Below the pieces are notes generated by a model that was not told the DNA's origin, made no database searches, and saw only the letters and a program-made list of their open reading frames with translations. A program made the translations under genes and the position numbers. From Bromus sterilis (taxonomy: Eukaryota > Streptophyta > Magnoliopsida > Poales > Poaceae): a stretch of DNA of 64,000 nt. The stretch spans positions 187,669,501 to 187,733,500 of the forward strand of contig OX465598.1 in assembly GCA_950022295.1 (NCBI GenBank). The letters are read 5' to 3'. Shown here piece after piece: positions 21,502 through 31,561 of the stretch; positions within the stretch are counted from its first letter, which is position 1; every line of letters begins with the position of its first letter.

Positions 21502-22417
21502 TGATAGAGGCGAAGGTGTCCCGATGTTTCGATGAGATGGTGGAGATCGATTATGGTGGAGTAGACTTTCACGACCCGACTACGAACGTGCGAAGACGTT
21601 GCGCCTTAGCGATCGCTAAACCAACTCCGAGAGGTTATTGATCCCGCGGATGCACGATCAACCTGACCACGAAGGTCTAATTCCTGCAAGCAATCGAAGA
21701 ACAAGCAAGAACTAAGAATTGCAATCTGGATATTGCGAATATAAGATGAAAGATTACGAAAGTTGGGGTTCCAATGAGGTCTTGGCCTGGTCGGATGACA
21801 CAAACGAAGAGCTCGAAGTTGCGGCTATGGCTAACTTAAATCTAATTAAAACCCAAGTCTAAACGACGCCCTAAGGGCTGTATATATGGGGGAACAGAGG
21901 GGATTTTCGTGACCCCTTGGAGGTGGGGTCCGAAAACAACCCTAACTCGGTTTCCCCACACATACGGACTCTAAAAACAGCCTATAAGGTGGTATTTCGA
22001 AATTACATGGGCCCAGCCCAATATTAAGGTGACGCAGCACCTATAATTGCCCTTGGACGAAAATAATGAAGTGGCATCTCGCGTATTTCGTCCAAGACTT
22101 CATGCGCGCCTTATGGTGGCTTCAAAGTGTGATAATCACCACTGGAAGCTCCGCTGTCCTTTCCCGCACGCGCACCTTCTTCTCCATGCTTGATCCCGCT
22201 CCAATGACCATCCTTCTTGTCCATGCTAGGTCCTTCATTCATAAGCAAAACAAAAGTATCTAATTTAGGCAGTATCATATGTTCATGAACAATAGAAGGA
22301 TTCGCAAGAAACGAAAGTACCTGATAATTTAGTTGACGTGCACGAGCTCTAGTAATTGGTCCAATATGTGTAGTTGGTGAGGATATGGGTGTAACATTAG
22401 TAGGGATGTCCTCATCA
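21502..22417 (-). repeat. 3' LTR of Cereba-like element 2 (916 bp)
   Basis: It has standard ends and encodes the polyprotein C-terminus (stop at 22111-22113). Compared with the 5' LTR of the same element it differs, for example, in AGTAATTGG versus AGTAACTGG and GAGGTGGGG versus GAAGTGGGG. Confidence 0.93.
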
Positions 22418-25400
22418 TCCTCCCTTTCTTGAATTGAAGTCGTCCTCGACGGAAGCTCATCATCTTCTCCCAAATAAGGCTTCAAATCTGCAATATTAAA
22501 TGTGGGACTAACCCCAAAGGCTGCAGGTAGCTCAAGTTTATATGCATTATCATTAATTTTCTGCAAAACCTTAAAGGGACCATCAGCTCGAGGCATTAAC
22601 TTAGACTTGCGCAAATCAGGAAACCTATCTTTACGTAGATGTAACCAAACAAGATCTCCGGGTTCAAACACAACATGCTTTCGACCCCTATCAACAGCAA
22701 GCTTGTATCTAGCATTCATGCGCTCAATGTTTTCTTTAGTTAACTCATGCATTTTTAATATCAATTCAGCACGTTGCTTAGCATCAAAATTAACCTTCTC
22801 CGAAGATGGAAGAGGTAGCAAATCAATAGGTGCACGAGGTAGAAAACCATTAACAATCTCAAAAGGGCACATTTTAGTGGTACAATGCAATGAACGATTA
22901 TAAGCAAATTCAATATGAGGTAAACATTCTTCCCACAGTTTCAAGTTACTCTTTAAAACAGCCCTAAGCATAGTAGACAAAGTCCTTTTGACTACTTCAG
23001 TTTGTCCATCAGTTTGGGGATGACATGTAGTACTAAAAAGTAGTTTAGTCCCCAACTTAGCCCATAAGCATCTCCAAAAATGGCTAAGAAACTTAGTATC
23101 ACGATCCGAGACAATAGTATTGGGCACACCATGTAAGCGAATAATCTCACGAAAGAATAAATCAGCAACATTAGCAGCATCATCGCTTTTATGACATGGT
23201 ATAAAATGTGCCATCTTAGAAAATCTATCCACGACAACAAATATGCTATCCCTCCCATTCTTTGTTCGAGGCAAGCCTAAAACAAAGTCCATGGATATGT
23301 CCTCCCACGGAACACTAGGTACAGGTAAAGGCATGTATAAACCATGAGGATTGAGTCGTGACTTAGCTTTTTGACATGTAGTGCAGCGAGCAACAAAACG
23401 CTCAACATCCCGTCTCATCTTTGGCCAAAAGAAATGTGTAGCAAGTACGTCCTCCGTCTTCTTCACGCCAAAGTGTCCCATTAATCCTCCTCCATGCGCC
23501 TCCTGCAACAACAAAAGACGAATAGAGCTAGCTGGAATGCATAGCTTGTTAGAACGGAACACAAATCCATCATTAAGCACAAACTTGTTCCATGTTCTAC
23601 CCTCTCTACAATTCTGCAATACATCTTTAAATTCCGCATCATTTACGTATTGAGCTTTGATTGTCTCTAAACCGAAAATCTTGAAGTCAAGTTGTGAAAG
23701 CATAGTATAACGACGAGACAAAGCATCAGCAATAATATTATCTTTCCCCTTCTTGTGTTTAATGACATAAGGGAAAGTCTCAATAAATTCAACCCACTTA
23801 GCATGTCTACGATTAAGTTTTGCTTGACTTCTTATGTGTTTCAAAGATTCATGATCAGAATGTATAACAAATTCTTTGGGCCATAAATAATGTTGCCAAG
23901 TTTCTAATGTCCGAACAAGAGCATATAATTCCTTATCATAAGTAGAATAGTTCAGACTAGGCCCACTCAATTTTTCAGAAAAGTAAGCAACAGGTTTAGC
24001 ATCTTGTAATAACACACCTCCCAAACCAATCCCACTAGCATCGCATTCAAGCTCAAAAGTCTTATTAAAATCAGGAAGTTGGAGCAAAGGAGCATGTGTT
24101 AACTTATCTTTCAATACGGTGAAGGCTTCTTCCTGTGCGGTACCCCAAGTAAAAGGCACATCCTTGCGTGTAAGCTCATTGAGAGGTGCAGCAATGGTGC
24201 TAAAATCTCTCACAAAACGCCTATAGAATCCAGCGAGGCCAAGAAAACTCCTCACTTGTGTGACCGTTTTGGGCTGCGGCCAACTCTCAATCGCCTCGAT
24301 CTTGGCTTTATCAACTTCAATTCCCTGCGGAGTAACAACATAGCCAAGAAACGATACTCGGTCGGTGCAAAAGGTGCACTTCCCAAGGTTACCAAACAAA
24401 CGTGCATTACGTAGAGCAATAAAAACAGCACGTAAATGATCCAAATGTTCCTCCAAAGATTTGCTATAAATCAGTATATCATCAAAATAGACTACCACAA
24501 ATCGTCCAATGAAAGCACGTAAAACCTCGTTCATTAATCTCATGAAAGTGCTAGGTGCATTAGTTAACCCAAAAGGCATGACTAACCACTCATATAATCC
24601 AAACTTAGTTTTAAAAGCCGTTTTCCATTCATCTCCTAATTTCATGCGAATTTGATGGTATCCACTACGCAAATCAACTTTGGAAAACATGGTAGAGCCA
24701 CTTAATTCATCAAGCATATCATCTAACCTAGGAATAGGATGACGATAACGAATAGTAATATTATTAATGGCTCGACAATCAACACACATACGCCATGTTC
24801 CATCCTTTTTAGGCACTAATATAACAGGAACAGCACAAGGACTAAGGGATTCACGTATGTAACCTTTGTCGAGTAGCTCTTGTACTTGACGCTGAATCTC
24901 CTTTGTCTCCTCCGGATTGGTACGGTATGGCGCACGGTTGGGCAGTGAAGCACCGGGAATTAAGTCAATCTGATGCTCAATCCCTCGAATAGGTGGTAAT
25001 CCCGGTGGTACGTCTTGTGGAAAGACGTCAATAAACTCCTGCAAAAGGTCAGTGACAACAGGAGGCAAAGAAGGAGGCAATTCCTCAAATGAAAACAAAG
25101 CTTCTTTGCACACAAAAGCATAGCACACATATTGACTAACATCCAAATCTGAAATATCAACTTTAGTAGCAAGCAAAGTTGGACTAGTCAATTTAATTTC
25201 ATTAGACACAGCAGAAGAAGATTTGCTATTAGTCTTATGTTGTTGCTCAAATTCTTTGGCTGCTATCTCATTTTCACTCTTATTTTTCTCCTGTTTAGCT
25301 TTACTAGCTCTAGCAAGATCATCTTTCACAATTTGTTCAGGAGACATAGGAAGTAAAGCAATATTTTTATCCTGATGAACCAAAGTAAACTGATTTGTCC

Positions 25401-27198
25401 TACCATGGTGTACAACATTCCTATCAAATTGCCATGGTCTACCAAGTAAAAGAGAGCATGCTTGCATGGGTACCACATCACAATCAACATAATCAGCATA
25501 TGCAGCAATGCTAAAGTGCACACGAACAGAACGCGTTACCTTAATCTTACCACTATTGTTAAACCACTGAATATAGTACGGATGGGGGTGTGGTCTTGTG
25601 GTGAGAGATAGCTTCTCCACCAACTCCATGCTAGCCAAGTTGTTGCAACTCCCTCCGTCAATGATGATGCGAACCGAACGTTCTTTCACCACTCCCTTTG
25701 TGTGGAACAAATTATGCCTCTGGTTTTGCTCAGCCTTCGTTACCTGCACACTTAAGACACGTTGAGCAACCAAACTAGCATATTTATCTGCATCATCAGG
25801 AGCCATATACTCCATATCATGAGCATCATCATGGGCACCCTGTTCCTCATGAGCAATGAGAACTAAAGTCTCCTCATCATAGTCACTCGCTGACTCATAC
25901 CCACCATCCGCCGTAATAATCATCACACGCTTGGAGGGACAGTCTTTTGCGAAGTGACCTCCACCTTGGCACCTGCGACATTTAATATCACGATCTCGTG
26001 TTTGCCCTGTGGAAGCCATGGATGAAGAAGAACTCGCCGCTGGACCACTCTGTGCACCCTTGAATGGTGGCGCTGACTGTTTTGGTGGCTCCCTGTAAGA
26101 ATGAGCGGCTGAAGTAGAGGGTGGAGCAGCAGGACGTGTGGATGTAGAAGGTCCACGCGATGTCCATGATGTATTTCGTCCTGCAGAAAAGTTAGGTCTC
26201 GTAGCGGCCTGTCGATCCTGCACTTCACGTTCAGCTTTACAAGCAAGATGAAACAAACGAGTAATAGTAGCATAGTCCTTGTATTCTAGAATAGTTTGTA
26301 TCTCCCTGTTTAAGCCACCTATGAAACGTGCAAACATAGCTTCATTATCCTCTACTAGGCCACATCTAATCAATCCAGTTTGTAATTCTTGATAATATTC
26401 CTCTACAGAATTTTTTCCTTGTCTCAAACGCTGTAATTTTTGTAGCAATTCACGTTGATAATAAGGAGGAACCCAGCGAGTACGCATAGCATCTTTTAAA
26501 GCAGCCCAAGTAGCTGGAATATTATTAGCATGCAATCTACAATGTTCAGACCACCAAATAGATGCAAAACCCGTGAATTCACAAACAGCAGCAGTAACAC
26601 GTCTATTCTCAGGATATTGTAAACATGTAAAGCGTTGTTCAGTTTCTAACTCCCAAGTAAGATAAGCATCAGGAATATATCTACCCTCAAACGGCTTAAG
26701 ATTCAATTTAAGTTTAGGCACATGCTCATCATCGCGTACCTGAGGGGGTGGTTGGTGTCGACCGTGGCGAATGTTGGGACGTGGACGTCCAGCTGGCTGT
26801 TCATAGGCCGCTTCTTGTTCCACCTCCTCCTCGTAATCACCCTCGTAGTTGTCGTCCTGGCCGACGTCAGAGGCAGCAGCAGCAGTAACTGCAGCAGCAG
26901 CAGGAGCACCAGCAGCTTGTCCGCCCGGAAACAGAATACGTCGTGCACGTCGTGGTGGCGGTGGCTGTGCTGGAGCGGCCGCAGGCTGTATAGGTAAGCG
27001 TGCGAGCAACTCAGTAAACTTGGCGTCGAGCTTGGTGTCGATCATCTTCTCCACACCATCAATCGCCTCTGTAAATCTGTTCTCGATGTCATTCACCTGT
27101 TCAGACATCATTTGTGCAAATTTATCATGTAATGCTTTGTTTGTCATATTCTCCCAATCAGGTGCATCCCGCGCCACTTCATCATGGGATCCTGGCAT
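22111..27198 (-). CDS. Cereba-like gag-pol polyprotein, intact, 1695 aa
   Basis: Same architecture as the plus-strand copy at 15151-20238: gag, CRRCQGGGHFAKDC knuckle, DGGS protease, YFDD RT, RNase H with DASG and the standard IIADALSR, integrase with a zinc-binding domain and SDRD plus TDGQTE core motifs, and a TRARAR tail inside the 3' LTR. The start is the ATG at 27198 (the frame continues 8 codons upstream only from a non-ATG codon). Scattered substitutions are seen in the integrase (Lys after EVV, Asn in EIVNGF) and the tail. No stop or frameshift, so this copy or element 1 could supply proteins for the broken copies. Confidence 0.95.
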   Translation of the reverse strand: MPGSHDEVARDAPDWENMTNKALHDKFAQMMSEQVNDIENRFTEAIDGVEKMIDTKLDAKFTELLARLPIQPAAAPAQPPPPRRARRILFPGGQAAGAPAAAAVTAAAASDVGQDDNYEGDYEEEVEQEAAYEQPAGRPRPNIRHGRHQPPPQVRDDEHVPKLKLNLKPFEGRYIPDAYLTWELETEQRFTCLQYPENRRVTAAVCEFTGFASIWWSEHCRLHANNIPATWAALKDAMRTRWVPPYYQRELLQKLQRLRQGKNSVEEYYQELQTGLIRCGLVEDNEAMFARFIGGLNREIQTILEYKDYATITRLFHLACKAEREVQDRQAATRPNFSAGRNTSWTSRGPSTSTRPAAPPSTSAAHSYREPPKQSAPPFKGAQSGPAASSSSSMASTGQTRDRDIKCRRCQGGGHFAKDCPSKRVMIITADGGYESASDYDEETLVLIAHEEQGAHDDAHDMEYMAPDDADKYASLVAQRVLSVQVTKAEQNQRHNLFHTKGVVKERSVRIIIDGGSCNNLASMELVEKLSLTTRPHPHPYYIQWFNNSGKIKVTRSVRVHFSIAAYADYVDCDVVPMQACSLLLGRPWQFDRNVVHHGRTNQFTLVHQDKNIALLPMSPEQIVKDDLARASKAKQEKNKSENEIAAKEFEQQHKTNSKSSSAVSNEIKLTSPTLLATKVDISDLDVSQYVCYAFVCKEALFSFEELPPSLPPVVTDLLQEFIDVFPQDVPPGLPPIRGIEHQIDLIPGASLPNRAPYRTNPEETKEIQRQVQELLDKGYIRESLSPCAVPVILVPKKDGTWRMCVDCRAINNITIRYRHPIPRLDDMLDELSGSTMFSKVDLRSGYHQIRMKLGDEWKTAFKTKFGLYEWLVMPFGLTNAPSTFMRLMNEVLRAFIGRFVVVYFDDILIYSKSLEEHLDHLRAVFIALRNARLFGNLGKCTFCTDRVSFLGYVVTPQGIEVDKAKIEAIESWPQPKTVTQVRSFLGLAGFYRRFVRDFSTIAAPLNELTRKDVPFTWGTAQEEAFTVLKDKLTHAPLLQLPDFNKTFELECDASGIGLGGVLLQDAKPVAYFSEKLSGPSLNYSTYDKELYALVRTLETWQHYLWPKEFVIHSDHESLKHIRSQAKLNRRHAKWVEFIETFPYVIKHKKGKDNIIADALSRRYTMLSQLDFKIFGLETIKAQYVNDAEFKDVLQNCREGRTWNKFVLNDGFVFRSNKLCIPASSIRLLLLQEAHGGGLMGHFGVKKTEDVLATHFFWPKMRRDVERFVARCTTCQKAKSRLNPHGLYMPLPVPSVPWEDISMDFVLGLPRTKNGRDSIFVVVDRFSKMAHFIPCHKSDDAANVADLFFREIIRLHGVPNTIVSDRDTKFLSHFWRCLWAKLGTKLLFSTTCHPQTDGQTEVVKRTLSTMLRAVLKSNLKLWEECLPHIEFAYNRSLHCTTKMCPFEIVNGFLPRAPIDLLPLPSSEKVNFDAKQRAELILKMHELTKENIERMNARYKLAVDRGRKHVVFEPGDLVWLHLRKDRFPDLRKSKLMPRADGPFKVLQKINDNAYKLELPAAFGVSPTFNIADLKPYLGEDDELPSRTTSIQEREDDEDIPTNVTPISSPTTHIGPITRARARQLNYQVLSFLANPSIVHEHMILPKLDTFVLLMNEGPSMDKKDGHWSGIKHGEEGARAGKDSGASSGDYHTLKPP
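22418..22430 (-). promoter_or_regulatory. Polypurine tract of element 2
   Basis: In minus reading AAGAAAGGGAGGA lies directly before the 3' LTR, equivalent to 19919-19931 in element 1. Confidence 0.8.
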
Positions 27199-27603
27199 GG
27201 TTAGCAGAAATAGAAAACACACAGAAGTATGATCCTACTTCGACTAATGGGATGTGGGGTGGTGGAAAGCACAAATCCGTCAAGCTTTTCTTCAGTTCTT
27301 ACCGATTCTTACCTAGCAGCAGGTGGTGATGTACAACCAACGGGTCAAAACTCTCAGAGATGTGGTAGAGCGATGGCCAGGAGGTGTCAACCGCACGAAG
27401 TAGAATATATGTGGAGCTGTAGGTAGGTTTGACAAATATGGTAGCAAAAAGCTCAACAGTAATCAAAACAGAGATGCAAAGTTGAATAAACACTCAACGT
27501 CGGTACTGTGCTGATCCTAGGCTAGACCGTACTAGAGACGCGAGCCTAAAACACCAACGAAAGCACGGCGCGGCACGTAATCAACTGAGAAGCACACTCT
27601 GAA

Positions 27604-27636
<33 letters not shown>

Positions 27637-28310
27637 GCTTTTTTTTTTTTTTTTTTTTGCGATGCGGGATTGCGGTGGCTGAAAAAGTGCGAAAAAATCA
27701 CTATGGTGGCGAACGTCTCACAATGAGTTTCTGGACCTAAGGAACGTATGGGCACGAAATTTTTTCACCCCTGAAATTTTTGGCCTAAAAACTGCTCTGA
27801 AAAGCGTGCCAGACTTTTTTTTTTTTTTTTTTTGGAAATCACCCTCTTCTACGTACGACAAAAGATTGGTGAAATCCGACTCTAATCAACTCAAAACTAT
27901 TCTGGCTACGGGGATATCAGGAACCGTACGGATGGTGGAACTCAACTCGGACTCGTGAGACGTGGTGGTGTATATGGACTCTGCTTGGCGGAACGTGGTG
28001 GTGTATCTGGACTCGGATTGGCGGAACGTGGTAGGATGACTACTGGTGCGGCGGCGACGTGGAAAACTGTGATCAGAACTCGAAACTCTAAGGGAACTAG
28101 ACGCTAAGATCAGCAACTTGACACAACGATGCAACCGTAAATTCAACAAAGCAAGTACTGAAAAGAAAACTGGACAAAGGCTAGGACTGTCTTGGGACGT
28201 GATGATCTAACCCTAATTTTTTTTGTTGGCTTTTTCGTGGACTGTAGGTATGAAGAACAGAACCAATCTAGACTATGAAAACTGGTAAATCTCACCGAGC
28301 AACCTGGAAA
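27199..28310 (-). other. 5' leader of Cereba-like element 2
   Basis: It corresponds to the element 1 leader but has expanded homopolymer runs: long T tracts in plus reading at 27605-27658 and 27815-27832. No gene. The tracts look like slippage during reverse transcription or replication, or an assembly-sensitive stretch. Confidence 0.6.
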
Positions 28311-28320
28311 TCTGATACCA
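28311..28320 (-). promoter_or_regulatory. Primer-binding site of element 2
   Basis: TCTGATACCA in plus reading is the complement of TGGTATCAGA, the initiator Met tRNA site, two bases from the LTR at 28323. It fixes the orientation as minus. Confidence 0.9.
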
Positions 28321-28322
28321 CT

Positions 28323-29238
28323 TGATAGAGGCGAAGGTGTCCCGATGTTTCGATGAGATGGTGGAGATCGATTATGGTGGAGTAGACTTTCACGACCCGA
28401 CTACGAACGTGCGAAGACGTTGCGCCTTAGCGATCGCTAAACCAACTCCGAGAGGTTATTGATCCCGCGGATGCACGATCAACCTGACCACGAAGGTCTA
28501 ATTCCTGCAAGCAATCGAAGAACAAGCAAGAACTAAGAATTGCAATCTGGATATTGCGAATATAAGATGAAAGATTACGAAAGTTGGGGTTCCAATGAGG
28601 TCTTGGCCTGGTCGGATGACACAAACGAAGAGCTCGAAGTTGCGGCTATGGCTAACTTAAATCTAATTAAAACCCAAGTCTAAACGACGCCCTAAGGGCT
28701 GTATATATGGGGGAACAGAGGGGATTTTCGTGACCCCTTGGAAGTGGGGTCCGAAAACAACCCTAACTCGGTTTCCCCACACATACGGACTCTAAAAACA
28801 GCCTATAAGGTGGTATTTCGAAATTACATGGGCCCAGCCCAATATTAAGGTGACGCAGCACCTATAATTGCCCTTGGACGAAAATAATGAAGTGGCATCT
28901 CGCGTATTTCGTCCAAGACTTCATGCGCGCCTTATGGTGGCTTCAAAGTGCGATAATCACCACGGGAAGCTCCGCTGTCCTTTCCCGCGCGCGCACCTTC
29001 TTCTCCATGCTTGATCCCGCTCCAATGACCATCCTTCTTGTCCATGCTAGGTCCTTCATTCATAAGCAAAACAAAAGTATCTAATTTAGGCAGTATCATA
29101 TGTTCATGAACAATAGAAGGATTCGCAAGAAACGAAAGTACCTGATAATTTAGTTGACGTGCACGAGCTCTAGTAACTGGTCCAATATGTGTAGTTGGTG
29201 AGGATATGGGTGTAACATTAGTAGGGATGTCCTCATCA
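28323..29238 (-). repeat. 5' LTR of Cereba-like element 2 (916 bp)
   Basis: It has standard ends. It directly abuts a different LTR at 29239 with no duplicated target bases. Confidence 0.93.
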
Positions 29239-29817
29239 GAACTATGGTTTATCTAAAACGTGGTCTAACCCTAAAACTCATAGGGGGTTTTGTATTTATA
29301 AGCTAGGGGGTCTAAACGGGGATATAAGAGCCGCAACCCTGTTTCTGCGCGCAGGCAGGACGGTAGTACCCCTTGCGCGGTAGTACCGTACCTGCTACAG
29401 CACTGACTACTGCAAACCTTCTGTAACCCACGGTACTACGAGCGGTATTACCGCCAGGCGGTAGTACCTCTCGCTAGGGCGTTAGTACCGCTTCCTGTAG
29501 CCTGAAGCTTCTTTGCATCGTCTTCTCGCGGCTCCTCTTCCAGTGTGGCTTGCCCTTGTTCCATGGATTCTTCTGCTTGAACCTATTCTTCTCCTTCCTG
29601 CTCCTCGTCTTGTCCATGGTATCTAATCATGCATACACACAAGGACTTAGGGAGTATATAATTCTCATTAAGCACAACATCAGATTTTATTAAAAACAAG
29701 TTCAGCTGTTGTTCTATTAGCTTTGCACGGGCTCTTGTAATAGGGCCAATTCTGATTTCATTAGCTTTTTCTTCATGAAGAGTTGGGGATGTCTTGTCAG
29801 TAGGGATGTCCTCATCA
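29239..29817 (-). repeat. LTR fragment of a related but distinct CRM-like family
   Basis: In minus reading it starts TGATGAGGACATCCC, like Cereba, and its frame gives DEDIPTDKT, then GPITRARAK and ILPKSLCVCMIRY. These are a counterpart of the Cereba tail (GPVTRARAR, MMLPKLDTF) but clearly diverged. The remaining sequence has GGTAGTACCGC-type repeats. It is cut at 29239 by element 2. It may be the U3 part of a Quinta-like or other CRM-related LTR; that name is a guess. It ends at 29817 inside a Tat gag sequence and is followed there by TCGTG. Confidence 0.7.
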
Positions 29818-30930
29818 TCGTGCTTGTTGGTCTTGTGTAGCTTGTAGTATGGCGATTGGGTGGTGTCCGCGGCGACAACCACTATTGTCGATAGAGGGTG
29901 GCTGCGGAGCGGCCCCGTTCTCCTCCGTGGTGAACACATCTTGGTGTATGTGTTTACGGGCCCTGGGCTCCCCGGAAGGATGGTTCTTTCCGGAAGGAGC
30001 TTGAGCCGCAGAGCGTCTTCCGGCATCTCGATTAACAGGCAGGACCGCTTCTTCGACGCGGGTGACCTTGTCGGCCAGCTCAAACAGGGCGTTGATCGTC
30101 TTAATGGACCGGGTACTCATCTTCTCCAGCATGCGCGGGTTCTTGACGTTGGCAAGAAAGGTGGTGATGATTGCGGCCTCATGCGCGTCGGGGATGCAAT
30201 GCTGCATCTCGGTGAATCTTTGGAAAAACTTCCGGAGGGGTTCGTCGTCCTTCTGCACTAGTCGGTGTAAGTCGCTGACGATTTTTGGAGGTTGGACCCC
30301 TCCGTTAATGCGCCGACACACTTTTCGCAGACTTCCGCCAACGAGCTGATGGAGTTGACCGGGAGATGCATCATCCACCGGCGAACATTGTCCTTGAGCT
30401 TCATGGGGAAGTAGTTGGCCTTCGCTTTGTCGTCTCCCCCCACCCCGATCTACACAGCAGTATTGTAGATACAGATGAACTCGCCGGGGTCTATCTTTCC
30501 GTCATACAAAAGTGGGCCATCTATCTGGAACTTCTTGGGCCACTTGATGCTGCGGAGATCTTGGGTGAAGGCTACACACACGGTGTTGTAGTCGGTTTCA
30601 CCGAAAAGGATCCCATCCCGGACACCATCGATGGGAGGAACCCGGGCGTCGGAACACCGGTGAGTTCGTTCTGCCTAACGATGGTGGTTCGAGCGTCTTT
30701 GTGGCGGAGATCCTCCAGGCGAGTACGCTGATCCGGGGATCCACATTGCTCGGATGATGCCACATAAGCTGCACTAGGAGATCTGGCCCATCGAGGAGCG
30801 GTCTGGTGGACGGCGGGGTCGCGACAGCGCTCATTTCGGGGATGGTCTTGTTGACGCCCATGCGGGGGGAGTGCACAGTGTTCCTTTCGTAATCGGAACC
30901 CCCTCCCCGATAAGGGCCTTCTCACTTTGG
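29818..30930 (-). pseudogene. Tat-derivative gag pseudogene (copy C)
   Basis: Minus-strand frames give a Tat-type gag: N-terminal part (MGVNKTIPEMS, RPLLDGPDLLVQL near 30876-30740), capsid core (GGVQPPKIV, KDDEPLRKFFQRFTEMQHCIPDAHEAAII, LFELADKVTRVEEAV; about 30400-30060) and the start of a knuckle-like motif (YYKLHKTNKH), where the LTR at 29817 interrupts it. Frameshifts are present. Its N-terminus directly follows an integrase C-terminus on the same strand, with no LTR between. Confidence 0.75.
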
Positions 30931-31561
30931 AGACAGCATGTTTACACCCCTCCTGGACTGTAGCCGACAGAGGACAAGGTTGCCTTCCTCAAGTTCTCGG
31001 GAGCGGTGTGGCGGCTGTGATAGCGGTGTGGTCCTTGCCGGTACCGTGCGGCGCGTGTAGCAGCCCGATTACGTAATTCCTCGGCAATGACGACATCTCC
31101 TTGTTGGAGTTGCTGCTGTTCGGCTTCATCGAAGGCGCGAACTCGAGGAGATTCGTGTTAGGGTTCTGTGGGGAGCACCGCCTCCGCTCCGTAAACAAGA
31201 GCGAAAGGCGTCTCATTTGTGGCTCCATTGGGTGTGGTCCTAATTGACCATAGAATAGCTGGGAGTTCATCGACCCACCGGTTTCCATACTTTTCAAGCC
31301 GCTTGAAGGTACGGGTCCGGAGACGTCGGAATACTTCCGAATTGGCTCTCTCTGCCTGGTGGTTGCTCCTCGGATGAGCCACTGAAGCGAAACACACGGC
31401 GGTGCCCATTTGATCGCAGTACTCGAGGAAGGCCTGACTTGTGAACTGGGTGCCGTTGTCCGTGATGATCCGGTTAGGATCACCGAAACAACACACCAGG
31501 TTTCTGAGAAACTTGATGGCGGACTGCCCCGTGGTCTTGCTAACAGGAGAAAGCACTTGCT
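30931..31561 (-). pseudogene. Tat-derivative integrase core and C-terminus (copy C)
   Basis: The minus strand carries ITDNGTQFTSQAFLEYC and HPRSNHQAERANSEV (second Asp and Glu of the DDE core), WVDELPAILWSIRTTPN, ALVYGAEAVLP, then a shifted segment ending LSPKWEGP-like near 30930. The first catalytic Asp and the zinc domain are lost at 31561, where a long-LTR element begins. It joins gag copy C head to tail, the same arrangement as at 60483-64000. Confidence 0.75.

Larger units (their letters stand above)
21502..29238 (-). mobile_element. Intact Cereba-like CRM element 2
   Basis: A complete 7737-bp element on the minus strand: 5' LTR 28323-29238, primer site 28311-28320, polyprotein 27198-22111, polypurine tract 22418-22430, 3' LTR 21502-22417. 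By eye the two 916-bp LTRs differ at only about five positions, so it is young but older than element 1. Flanking pentamers are GGTCC (21497-21501) and GAACT (29239-29243) and do not match. Left and right neighbours are pieces of different LTRs, which points to recombination after insertion. Confidence 0.93.

Noticed and set aside
29583..30083. A 166-aa ORF joining a gag-like part to a TRARAR tail, as a new chimeric gene
   Set aside because: It is the accidental in-frame continuation of Tat gag into an LTR inserted at 29817; both parts are fragments.
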